A stretch of 6,212 bases of DNA, from NCBI GenBank assembly GCA_029934915.1, contig JAOZLI010000159.1:1-6212 (forward strand). Direction: 5' to 3'. Positions 1-6,204 of the stretch are shown in pieces; the first letter of the stretch is position 1, and the number at the start of each line of letters is the position of its first letter. The translations under genes were made by a program, and so were the position numbers. The stretch is from Desulfocapsa sp. GTDB lineage: Bacteria > Desulfobacterota > Desulfobulbia > Desulfobulbales > Desulfocapsaceae. The notes beneath the pieces were generated by a model, which saw nothing but the letters and a program-made list of their open reading frames with translations, was not told where the DNA came from and did not search any database.

Positions 1-25
1 TTCTCAGTTCGCATTAACTGGCACT

Positions 26-55
26 TTGCGATCTGTCAGCGTAATCCCTGATAAT
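26..55 (+). promoter_or_regulatory. Possible sigma70-type promoter for tupABC
   Basis: TTGCGA at 26-31 (4 of 6 matches to the -35 consensus) and GATAAT at 50-55 (5 of 6 to the -10 consensus) are separated by 18 nt. Transcription would begin near 62, leaving a leader of only about 15 nt that still contains the ribosome binding site. The region is AT-rich, so a chance match is quite possible, and the window begins just upstream, so a better promoter could lie outside it. Confidence 0.3.
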
Positions 56-64
56 TTTAAAAAT

Positions 65-70
65 AAGGAA
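65..70 (+). promoter_or_regulatory. Ribosome binding site of tupA
   Basis: AAGGAA lies 6 nt before the ATG at 77. It is the strongest Shine-Dalgarno match in the tup operon and supports that start. By comparison tupB has only a weak GAG 5 nt before its ATG, and tupC relies on AGGGAAG inside the tupB coding region. Confidence 0.7.
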
Positions 71-76
71 TAACCA

Positions 77-964
77 ATGTTTTTACGTATAACCCTGATT
101 CTAACATGCTTAGTAACGCTTGCGACAAATGCATGGAGTGAAGAGAAAATTCTGACAATGTCCACCACCACCAGTACCCAGTCTTCAGGACTTCTCGACA
201 TTCTTTTACCTGTATTTGAAAAGAAAAGCGGGATCAAAATAAAAGTCATCGCCAAAGGCACAGGTGCTGCCATACGAGACGGAGAAGATGGCAATGTTGA
301 TATTATTTTTGTTCATGCCAAAGGACGTGAAATTGCATTCGTCGACCAAGGTTTTGGTACTGAACGATTTCCAGTAATGCATAATGATTTTGTCCTGGTT
401 GGGCCATCACAGGATCCTGCCGCAATCAGGAACAGTGGCCATATCGGTGAGGCTCTACAAAAAATCAGCAGCACGCAAGCTGTTTTTATTTCCCGTGGTG
501 ACGATTCGGGTACACACACTAAAGAACAGGCACTCTGGGCAGATAGTGGTATTCAGTTGACTGAAAAGACCAAAACCATTATCAAGAAAGGAAAAGAGAC
601 CAAAATTACCTCGAAATTTCCGGTGAACTCAAAGAACTGGTATATGTCCATTGGACAGGGTATGGGGAAAGTTTTGGTCTATGCCGATGAGAAACAAGCC
701 TATACTCTTTCTGATCGTGGTACCTATATCAAATATAAATACGGAAAAACTCCTGCGTTAGAACTGGATATCCTCAGTCAGGGGGGCGAGAATCTGGCGA
801 ACCCTTATGGTATCATCCCGGTTAATCCGAAAAAACATCCCCATGTCAAATATAACCTGGCCATGGAATTCGTGAACTGGATAACCGGCGCACAGGGTCA
901 AAAGCTTATTGGTGCATACCGCCTTGAGAACAAACAGCTCTTTTACCCTGACGTAATCAAATAA
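77..964 (+). CDS. tupA: Tungstate ABC transporter, periplasmic substrate-binding protein TupA
   Basis: This is the periplasmic oxyanion-binding component of a tungstate importer. Residues 1 to about 20 form a Sec signal peptide without a lipobox, so the mature protein should be free in the periplasm. Family hallmarks are all present: the TTTSTQ-x-SGLLD block at 30-41, which supplies anion-contacting Ser/Thr residues; SRGDDSGTH at 139-147, whose arginine is probably the one known in this family to help hold the oxyanion; the GQGMG segment at 193-197; YTLSDRGTY at 209-217; and NPYGIIPVNP at 242-251. These patterns separate TupA from the molybdate proteins ModA and WtpA. At 295 aa it is somewhat longer than many TupA proteins, mainly through a lysine-rich stretch at about 160-187. 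It heads a tupA-tupB-tupC operon, with tupB 17 bp downstream. Tungstate rather than molybdate is inferred from family membership and not directly readable. Confidence 0.93.
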   Translation: MFLRITLILTCLVTLATNAWSEEKILTMSTTTSTQSSGLLDILLPVFEKKSGIKIKVIAKGTGAAIRDGEDGNVDIIFVHAKGREIAFVDQGFGTERFPVMHNDFVLVGPSQDPAAIRNSGHIGEALQKISSTQAVFISRGDDSGTHTKEQALWADSGIQLTEKTKTIIKKGKETKITSKFPVNSKNWYMSIGQGMGKVLVYADEKQAYTLSDRGTYIKYKYGKTPALELDILSQGGENLANPYGIIPVNPKKHPHVKYNLAMEFVNWITGAQGQKLIGAYRLENKQLFYPDVIK

Positions 965-981
965 CATAAAACCGAGCCCTC

Positions 982-1686
982 ATGAATCTTCTGCTGGATA
1001 GCATACAGTCTGCATTTCTCCTTTTACTGGCCTGCGATCCAGAGTTATTCAGCATTGTCGGGGTCTCACTCAAGGTCAGTTGCATTTCAACACTCATTGC
1101 ATCCCTGGTTGGAATTCCCGTTGGCTTTCTTATTGCCCATTCCAACTTCTATGGCAAGCGACTGCTGCTGACCTTTCTAAATACTCTTCTGGCATTGCCC
1201 ACCGTGGTAATTGGTCTAGTGGTTTACTCCTTTATTTCCCGGCGTGGTATACTCGGCCCCTGGGAACTGCTCTACACCCAAAAGGCCATAATTATTGGTC
1301 AAGTTATCCTTATTATACCTCTGGTTACATCCTTATGTATTGCAGCTATCAGCAAAATTGATTCACGTTACCGCAAAACAGCTCTAACCCTCGGTGCAAC
1401 TCATCTCCAAATGGCATTAGTCATTCTTAAAGAGGCGCGCTATGGAATTGGTGCTGCAGTTATTGCCGCCTTTGGCAGGGTAATTGCCGAAGTGGGCATC
1501 AGTATGATGCTTGGAGGGAACGCCAAAGGATTTACCCGCACCATGACAACGGCCATGGCTCTTGAGTATGACAAGGGTGAATTTGTGCTTGCTGTGGCTC
1601 TGGGACTCACCCTGATGACCATAGCATTTGGGGTAAATATGCTGTTTCATTTTTTTCAGGGAAGAACCGAAGTCGATGCTATTTGA
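982..1686 (+). CDS. tupB: Tungstate ABC transporter, permease TupB
   Basis: This is the inner-membrane channel subunit, 234 aa, a usual length for TupB. Hydrophobic segments at roughly 24-52, 62-86, 103-123, 157-176 and 199-224 fit a five- to six-helix binding-protein-dependent permease. The cytoplasmic EAA-type coupling loop that docks on the ATPase lies at about 132-152, with the core TLGAT at 136-140. The following segment, FGRVIAEVGISMMLGGN at 164-180, is very characteristic of TupB and WtpB/ModB-type permeases. Two copies would pair with two TupC subunits. The start codon follows tupA by 17 bp and has only a weak GAG upstream, suggesting translation partly coupled to tupA. Its last 11 bases overlap the start of tupC in another frame, confirming operon organisation. 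Confidence 0.92.
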   Translation: MNLLLDSIQSAFLLLLACDPELFSIVGVSLKVSCISTLIASLVGIPVGFLIAHSNFYGKRLLLTFLNTLLALPTVVIGLVVYSFISRRGILGPWELLYTQKAIIIGQVILIIPLVTSLCIAAISKIDSRYRKTALTLGATHLQMALVILKEARYGIGAAVIAAFGRVIAEVGISMMLGGNAKGFTRTMTTAMALEYDKGEFVLAVALGLTLMTIAFGVNMLFHFFQGRTEVDAI

Positions 1687-2341
1687 AGCAGCCAAACTTA
1701 CCCGAACATTTAAAGGACGGGAGATTCTCAATCTCAGTCAGTTTAAACTCGAGAAAGGAAAAATATATGCGCTTATAGGGGCCAATGGCGCTGGAAAGAC
1801 AACCCTTCTCAATCTTCTGGCATTGCTGGACAAACCAACATCAGGACAGCTATTCTTTTGTGGTCAGGAAGTTCAATACAATAGACAGCAACTGCTACAT
1901 CTACGCCGCCGGATTGTTCTGGTGGATCAACACCCCATTCTCTTTACCGGCCCGGTTTGGAAAAATGTTGAATTTGGGCTGAAGGTACGAGGAATAGCAA
2001 AAAAAATCCGCAGAGAACGTACTGAAGAAGTGCTGGCACTTGTTGGCATGGAAGAGTTTTACCTGGCCGATGCTCACAAGCTGTCAGGGGGGGAAAGTAA
2101 ACGCATTGCGCTGGCTCGTGCTCTGGTAATTGAACCAGAGGTATTGCTCTGTGACGAGCCCACCGCCAACGTCGATGCTGAGAACCAGGAAATTATCTTA
2201 CAGATTCTTAAGCGGATCAACAGAAAAAAACAAACATCCATACTGCTGGCGACCCATTACCTCTCACAAAGTCGGCGCCTGGCCCATCACACTCTTCTAC
2301 TGGAACATGGCGCACTATCGGAGACAATCGATCCTGCTTAG
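1676..2341 (+). CDS. tupC: Tungstate ABC transporter, ATP-binding protein TupC
   Basis: This is the ATPase that powers tungstate import, 221 aa and cytoplasmic. ABC motifs appear in order: Walker A GANGAGKT at 35-42; Q-loop glutamine at 85 in the segment VDQHPILF; signature LSGGE at 136-140; Walker B VLLCD at 156-160 followed by catalytic Glu161; D-loop ANVD at 164-167; and switch His194 in ATHYL. It ends about 25 residues after the H-loop and lacks the C-terminal TOBE regulatory domain of ModC, as is common for TupC, so no built-in oxyanion trans-inhibition is expected. The ATG sits within the end of tupB (11-nt overlap), with AGGGAAG about 11 nt upstream. It is the last gene of the tup operon and converges with the next gene 25 bp away. 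Confidence 0.91.
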   Translation: MLFEAAKLTRTFKGREILNLSQFKLEKGKIYALIGANGAGKTTLLNLLALLDKPTSGQLFFCGQEVQYNRQQLLHLRRRIVLVDQHPILFTGPVWKNVEFGLKVRGIAKKIRRERTEEVLALVGMEEFYLADAHKLSGGESKRIALARALVIEPEVLLCDEPTANVDAENQEIILQILKRINRKKQTSILLATHYLSQSRRLAHHTLLLEHGALSETIDPA

Positions 2342-2366
2342 GATATACTTTATAACGAGGCAGAAG

Positions 2367-2738
2367 TTACTTGGACGAATCAGCAGCTTCCTGAGCTGCA
2401 TCAAGAAAGTCCTGCTTGGTGAGGTCAAAGTCAGCACCGTGTCCCTGATCAATCCGCAACACAATCGTCATATCATCCTGCATAGGAGGTGCAAATTGAA
2501 AGAGTCCTTCTTTGTCGGTTACTCCTTCCAGTAGTTTATTTCCTTCTTTATCAACAACAATAATGGTCCCTTTCTGCACCTTTTTTCCACCCATAAAAAA
2601 GGCTTCGACAAAAACTGTATTATTTTCGACATAACACCAGAGAACAGTGGCATGAGCATGGGCATAGGTAGCAGCAAACACAAGCAATAAAAGAGTGATA
2701 GAAAAAAGACTAACTAACGAGGGCTTACGTTCAGACAT
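2367..2738 (-). CDS. Small secreted NikL-like protein (metal-transport accessory)
   Basis: Exported protein of 123 aa. A signal peptide occupies about 1-26 (basic start, hydrophobic 11-24, AYA cleavage site), so the mature protein would begin HAHA, an exposed histidine motif fit for metal binding. The rest reads as one small beta-sandwich: VYVEGYF-like VFVEAFF at 42-48, then VVDKEGNKLLEG at 61-72, TDKEGLFQFAPP at 74-85, and a GHGADF segment at 99-104. This pattern resembles NikL-type (carboxypeptidase-regulatory-like) proteins that accompany nickel/cobalt ECF transporters. No CbiM, CbiQ or CbiO gene is here; the neighbour is a ZnuB-like permease 208 bp upstream on the same strand. Start choice: a TTG at 2747 is possible but directly abuts GGAGAG (2748-2753), whereas the ATG at 2738 has that site at an ideal 9-nt spacing. 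The family assignment is from memory of sequence pattern; metal identity is unknown. Confidence 0.72.
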   Translation of the reverse strand: MSERKPSLVSLFSITLLLLVFAATYAHAHATVLWCYVENNTVFVEAFFMGGKKVQKGTIIVVDKEGNKLLEGVTDKEGLFQFAPPMQDDMTIVLRIDQGHGADFDLTKQDFLDAAQEAADSSK

Positions 2739-2767
2739 AACAAGCAACTCTCCATGGTGTAAAAATT

Positions 2768-2930
2768 AACGTCCAACATCGAACATCCAACATTGAACAT
2801 CGAATGAAAGAACCCGGCAACAAATCGTTGAAACACGAACGGTTTCGATTCGTTACCATTGCTCTCACATTAGAACACTATTCTTTCTGTTAATTCATAA
2901 TTCGATATTGGATGTTCGGGGTTCGATATT
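2768..2930. repeat. Imperfect inverted repeat built of 7-nt units, with a central hairpin
   Basis: The left arm (2768-2802) is five tandem heptamers: AACGTCC, AACATCG, AACATCC, AACATTG, AACATCG. The right arm, read on the minus strand from 2930 to 2896, is AATATCG, AACCCCG, AACATCC, AATATCG, AATTATG. The arms are therefore inverted relative to each other and share an exact 11-nt core, CGAACATCCAA at 2780-2790 and its complement at 2908-2918. Between them, AATC and GAAAC (2823-2826, 2830-2834) can pair with GTTTC and GATT (2842-2850) as a 9-bp stem with a 3-nt bulge. The element fills most of the gap between the NikL-like gene and the znuB-like permease gene. No convincing coding sequence is seen in it. 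Dispersed copies would be expected in the genome if it is a mobile palindromic element, but this window holds only one. Confidence 0.75.
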
Positions 2931-2946
2931 CATCTTTATAACTCTT

Positions 2947-3840
2947 TTACACCTCTCCCTGACTTAACCCACCCTTTGAAAAAAGCGGTTTAAGCAGTAG
3001 AGAGCCATAAAACAAAACACTGGAAACAAGAACAATCACTGCGCCACTTGGGATCGGCAAAAAACCAGAAAGCAAAAGCCCAAAGGTAGTGCTTATAGTG
3101 GAAAACAGAACACTGACCCACACAAACTGACGAAGATTACTGACAATATTCTGTGCACCTGCTGCAGGAACTACAACCAGCACCAATACCAGTAACGCGC
3201 CTATCAGCTTTAAACTGGCCACAACAATAATAGTCATCAAGCAGACAAAAACATACTCAAGAAAGACAGGGGACAATCCGCGAGCCTTGGCAAGAATGGG
3301 ATTAAAACCACCAAGCATAACCTTATTAAAGTTGAACGCAAAGATTATACCAACAACAAGGGAGGCGATGGAAAGAGTAATCAGATCCATATCATTAAGT
3401 GTAATCAGGCTCCCAAACAAAATACCTTCAACCTGATGTACATTAAACTGACTGGTGACAACGATCATCAAAATGATACCGACGCCAAGCACCTGAGCCA
3501 GGACAACACCAATAATTGTATCATTTGACAGGCGAGATCGATTTTTTACAAAGGTCATCAAGAGGGCGACAATCAGACAGAAGCCGTACAAACCAGCGTA
3601 GGTTCCTTCAATGGGTTCTCCGAAGAGTAGCCCTATTGCCACACCTGACATAGCAGCATTACCAATGGTCTGGGTGAAAAAAGAGAGCTTTTTGGTCACA
3701 ACAACAGTGCCCATGGCACCGAGTAAGGGACCAATTATAATTGCAGCGAGCAAGCCGCGAACCATAAAAGTATGCTCAAAAATTGATGGCAGGTATCCTG
3801 CCGTTGCCCAGCCACGTATTATATCATAAATATATTCCAT
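2947..3840 (-). CDS. znuB: Divalent metal ABC transporter, permease (ZnuB/TroC family, ABC-3)
   Basis: Integral inner-membrane permease of the ABC-3 family, 297 aa, the usual length. Hydrophobic stretches at roughly 28-48, 58-75, 82-97, 108-129, 152-171, 194-228, 238-260 and 264-285 fit the eight- to nine-helix fold. Family landmarks include the TIIGVVLAQVLGVG segment at 108-121, the GLSPVFLEYVF coupling region at 188-198, and the highly conserved LIGALLVLVLVVVPAAGA at 212-229. The loop usually carrying Ser-His-Ala reads IGNAAMSGVA at 59-68, with asparagine in place of histidine. It starts 7 bp after the ATPase stop, with a weak AGG 6 nt before the ATG, and is probably co-transcribed and co-translated. 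The zinc name is by family; Mn, Fe or another divalent metal is not excluded. Confidence 0.9.
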   Translation of the reverse strand: MEYIYDIIRGWATAGYLPSIFEHTFMVRGLLAAIIIGPLLGAMGTVVVTKKLSFFTQTIGNAAMSGVAIGLLFGEPIEGTYAGLYGFCLIVALLMTFVKNRSRLSNDTIIGVVLAQVLGVGIILMIVVTSQFNVHQVEGILFGSLITLNDMDLITLSIASLVVGIIFAFNFNKVMLGGFNPILAKARGLSPVFLEYVFVCLMTIIVVASLKLIGALLVLVLVVVPAAGAQNIVSNLRQFVWVSVLFSTISTTFGLLLSGFLPIPSGAVIVLVSSVLFYGSLLLKPLFSKGGLSQGEV

Positions 3841-3847
3841 AAAAAGC

Positions 3848-4555
3848 CTAAGAAGAACTCACATTCGTCATCATATCGGAAAGACTCAAATTTTCTGGCG
3901 GGCCATCGTAGGTAACAGTCCGATTAATTGCAGTTACACGATCAGCAATGCGTAAAATTGTCTGCATATCATGGCTCACCAGTAAAATTGAATGCCCATG
4001 ATCCTGCTTTAACTGAACAAGCATCTTTTCAAAATGCCTGGCTCCGACCTCATCCACGTTACTTGCCGGTTCATCGAGTAACAGTAACTCAGGCTTGGGA
4101 ACCAGTGCCTGGGCCAATAATACTCTTCTAAACTCACCACCGGAGAGATACCCGACCCCTCTATCAATGAGGTGCTCACATTCTGTTACCGAAAGAATTT
4201 TCAGTATTTGCTCACGCATGGGTTTTCTGCGCCCAAGAAATAATGGAAATTTTCGCAGCATCAGATACAAAAAGTCGAAAACAGTGATAGGCACGGAATG
4301 ATCGAACTCAAGTAATTGCGGCACATACCCTATCCGGCCATTATCACCAAAGAAAAAACGGATGGTGCCTTTGTGAGGCATACCACCCATAATACTCCGA
4401 ATCAATGTAGTTTTCCCAGCTCCATTGGGGCCTATCAGGGCATGAATATGACCAGGTTTTACATCAATATTTACATCGCTTAGAATTCGGTTTCCACCCA
4501 GGGTGAGGGACAAATCCCGGATTTCAAGAAGGTTACCCCGCCCTGATTCAACCAT
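3848..4555 (-). CDS. znuC: Divalent metal ABC transporter, ATP-binding protein (ZnuC-like)
   Basis: Cytoplasmic ATPase of 235 aa driving the metal importer. Motifs in order: Walker A GPNGAGKT at 42-49; Q-loop Gln80 in GYVPQ, the typical phrase in Znu/Tro/Mnt ATPases; signature LSGGE at 137-141; Walker B LLLLD at 157-161 with catalytic Glu162; D-loop SNVD at 165-168; and switch His195 in VSHDM. It lacks the histidine-rich C-terminal tail of some enterobacterial ZnuC proteins. Its ATG shares one base with the TAA stop of the binding-protein gene (TAATG at 4557-4553), and only a weak GGTG precedes it, so translation is likely coupled by reinitiation. The permease follows after 7 bp. Metal identity cannot be read from the ATPase. 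Confidence 0.91.
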   Translation of the reverse strand: MVESGRGNLLEIRDLSLTLGGNRILSDVNIDVKPGHIHALIGPNGAGKTTLIRSIMGGMPHKGTIRFFFGDNGRIGYVPQLLEFDHSVPITVFDFLYLMLRKFPLFLGRRKPMREQILKILSVTECEHLIDRGVGYLSGGEFRRVLLAQALVPKPELLLLDEPASNVDEVGARHFEKMLVQLKQDHGHSILLVSHDMQTILRIADRVTAINRTVTYDGPPENLSLSDMMTNVSSS

Positions 4556-5481
4556 TATTGCACACCGGCAGCATCAGTCAAAGCCTGAACAATAGCATCC
4601 AGATTTCTTTTCATATCTTCTTCGAACAAATCCGCACGATACTCACCGTTTGAAACATGGGAAAGACTATAGATACGGCAACCAGTTTCCTGAAAAATAA
4701 TTTCAACATACTTCTTTTCATAATCCAGCTCGGTGAACAGGATATTGACCTGAGCTTTTTTTATTCTTTTTATCGTATCCTGCAACTGCCGTGCACTTGG
4801 CTCAACTCCATGCCGTGGTTGCACAACTGCGGAGATCTCGATTCCCAGTTCCTGAAAGATATAGGCATAGCCATCATGAACGGTGGCAATGCGAAGTGAA
4901 GCCATATCAATAGCGTCAATTCTCAGTAATGCTGCAGCCAGTAATTTACGTAACTTCCTGGTATAGGTACGGCTGTTTTCCTTAAAAAGAGCAGCCTTAT
5001 CCGGACAACGTTTTCCCAGTTCCTTTGCAATCATCTGTACTTGCATAACAGCTATAGTCAGACCAAGATAGGTATGGCTGTTAAATGCCACTTTTTGACT
5101 ATCATCTTCAAAATTATAGTGCGTTGCATAGGAAGGAATCAGGGGCAAGCCCTTGCTGGTATCGATAATCTGCAGATTTTTGACATCCGTAGCTTTCAAC
5201 ATGGGGCCAACAAACTCATCATGCCCGAGCCCATTAACGACCAGGATATCAAGCCCCTGCAAATGTCCAAGATCTGCAGGCATGGGCTGGTAGGTGTGAG
5301 GATCAGCACCGGGTGGAATAAGAGGGCTTACGATGGCACATCCACCAACAATATTTTTCACCCACGAGTAATAGGGATGGAGGGAAACAGCAATGTTCAG
5401 ATCACATACGGCCCTTGCCTGTGTGACCGGGAAAAACAGTAATACCAATAAAAGATGTAAAAACAGGCTAATTTTCTGCAT
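4555..5481 (-). CDS. znuA: Divalent metal ABC transporter, substrate-binding protein (ZnuA/TroA family)
   Basis: Periplasmic metal-binding protein of 308 aa. A signal peptide spans 1-24 with an ARA cleavage site; there is no lipobox, so it is probably soluble. Candidate ligands at the places expected in the cluster A-I (TroA-like) fold are His62 in GADPHTYQP, His87 in NGLGHDEF, His136 in FNSHTYLGL and His202 in ATVHDGYAYIFQELGIE. The VEPSARQL segment at 226-233 is conserved in the family. The histidine-rich loop of classical ZnuA is missing: the residues between His87 and His136 contain only His121. The third ligand motif reads NSHTYLGL where NPHxWLSP-like sequences are usual. Gly-Gly-Glu or Asp acids that complete Mn sites cannot be assigned by eye. 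GGGAG lies about 13 nt before the ATG, a rather long spacing. It follows the upstream membrane-protein gene by 48 bp. Confidence 0.9.
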   Translation of the reverse strand: MQKISLFLHLLLVLLFFPVTQARAVCDLNIAVSLHPYYSWVKNIVGGCAIVSPLIPPGADPHTYQPMPADLGHLQGLDILVVNGLGHDEFVGPMLKATDVKNLQIIDTSKGLPLIPSYATHYNFEDDSQKVAFNSHTYLGLTIAVMQVQMIAKELGKRCPDKAALFKENSRTYTRKLRKLLAAALLRIDAIDMASLRIATVHDGYAYIFQELGIEISAVVQPRHGVEPSARQLQDTIKRIKKAQVNILFTELDYEKKYVEIIFQETGCRIYSLSHVSNGEYRADLFEEDMKRNLDAIVQALTDAAGVQ

Positions 5482-5529
5482 GTATTTATTACTACTCCCT
5501 ATTTTTTCTAACTGCCCGAATGGAGAGAT

Positions 5530-6204
5530 CTATTGACCAGGTTGCTCAGAGAGGCTATTTTCATCTATGGAACTATTTGTAATAATCCACTTCCAGCCAC
5601 GTTCGATAAGATTCACTCCAGGATGTTCTATCATTTGAGGGTTTATCCAGATTTGCGAAGTAAAACGTATCTGTTTATTGCTATCCTCACCGAAATGTGG
5701 ATGGGGATGATCTTCACTGTGCACGTCAATAATGCGTAGAATGAAACTGTTTTCCAGTGGATCGCCCCCCTCCCGTTTATCTGCAGCAGCGGTGCTATTA
5801 ATCCCATAATAATCTACCCAGCCTGCTCCCTCATACTTCTCCCAGGCGAATCCTCGTAGGCCGCGAGGGAGAAAGACATCTGCAAAGGGGGGCAAGGCAT
5901 CTTCTTTCAAGGTATTAACATCAGGCCAGTTACCAACTTCTTCACGTAAATCCACCACATCTGCAACAACTCCAAGTAATGCCCGGTAGATCACAGGTGC
6001 CTGAGCTTTTAAATTCAGGTTATTAATCTGATATGATTGGGCCTTTGCACGAGTATCCTTAGAACTAACCAGTGAAAAACGAACACTCATAAGTAGAATA
6101 ATCAGGGCAATCAGGACAACAAGAATCAGAGCCTCGCGCAGGGCGGCCTTAGGCTGCACCAGAACTTCTCGATACTGCCGACTTGCGGAACTACTTTCTA
6201 CCAT
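5530..6204 (-). CDS. Single-pass membrane protein with histidine cluster, metal-importer associated (possibly DUF6162-like)
   Basis: Unnamed protein of 224 aa. The N-terminus (1-23) is polar, followed by one strongly hydrophobic segment at about 24-42; the rest is polar and, by the positive charges before the helix and few after, probably periplasmic. A helical stretch at 60-90 leads to EDALPPFAD at 101-109 and a RGLRGFAWEKYEG segment at 114-126. A histidine/acid cluster follows at 160-174 (DVHSEDHPHPHFGED: His162, 166, 168, 170), then a beta-like tail with WINPQ and ERGWKWI at 201-207. The layout recalls proteins I know as DUF6162, found beside metal ABC importers in proteobacteria, but this is memory of pattern and not a search result. 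It lies 48 bp upstream of the znuA-like gene on the same strand, so a role in metal capture or handover is inferred. Only 8 bases precede the ATG in the window, without a clear ribosome binding site, so the start is somewhat uncertain. Confidence 0.7.
   Translation of the reverse strand: MVESSSASRQYREVLVQPKAALREALILVVLIALIILLMSVRFSLVSSKDTRAKAQSYQINNLNLKAQAPVIYRALLGVVADVVDLREEVGNWPDVNTLKEDALPPFADVFLPRGLRGFAWEKYEGAGWVDYYGINSTAAADKREGGDPLENSFILRIIDVHSEDHPHPHFGEDSNKQIRFTSQIWINPQMIEHPGVNLIERGWKWIITNSSIDENSLSEQPGQ

Noticed and set aside
77..175. TupA as a lipoprotein through Cys11
   Set aside because: The residues before Cys11 (I-L-T) do not form a lipobox, and the cysteine is in the middle of the hydrophobic core of an ordinary signal peptide.
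2331..2344. Hairpin ATCCT-GCTT-AGGAT as a rho-independent terminator of tupABC
   Set aside because: The stem is only 5 bp, not GC-rich, covers the tupC stop codon and has no following T-run on either strand.
2130..2534. Plus-strand open frame running from the end of tupC through the NikL-like gene
   Set aside because: It overlaps two well-supported genes, has no family pattern and a low-complexity antisense-type composition; it is a shadow frame.
2748..2790. Promoter for the NikL-like gene on the minus strand
   Set aside because: TTGGAT- and TAATTT-like hexamers occur, but the spacing and matches are poor and they fall inside the heptamer repeat, so no promoter is called.
2872..2884. AGAACACTATTCT as an operator or terminator within the spacer
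   Set aside because: Only a 4-bp stem with a 5-nt loop; no regulator site is recognised and no T-run of useful length follows.
5041..5442. Plus-strand 133-aa open frame opposite the znuA-like gene
   Set aside because: It lies fully antisense to a convincing binding-protein gene, has no signal, domain or ribosome binding site, and is best explained as a by-product of that gene's codon pattern.
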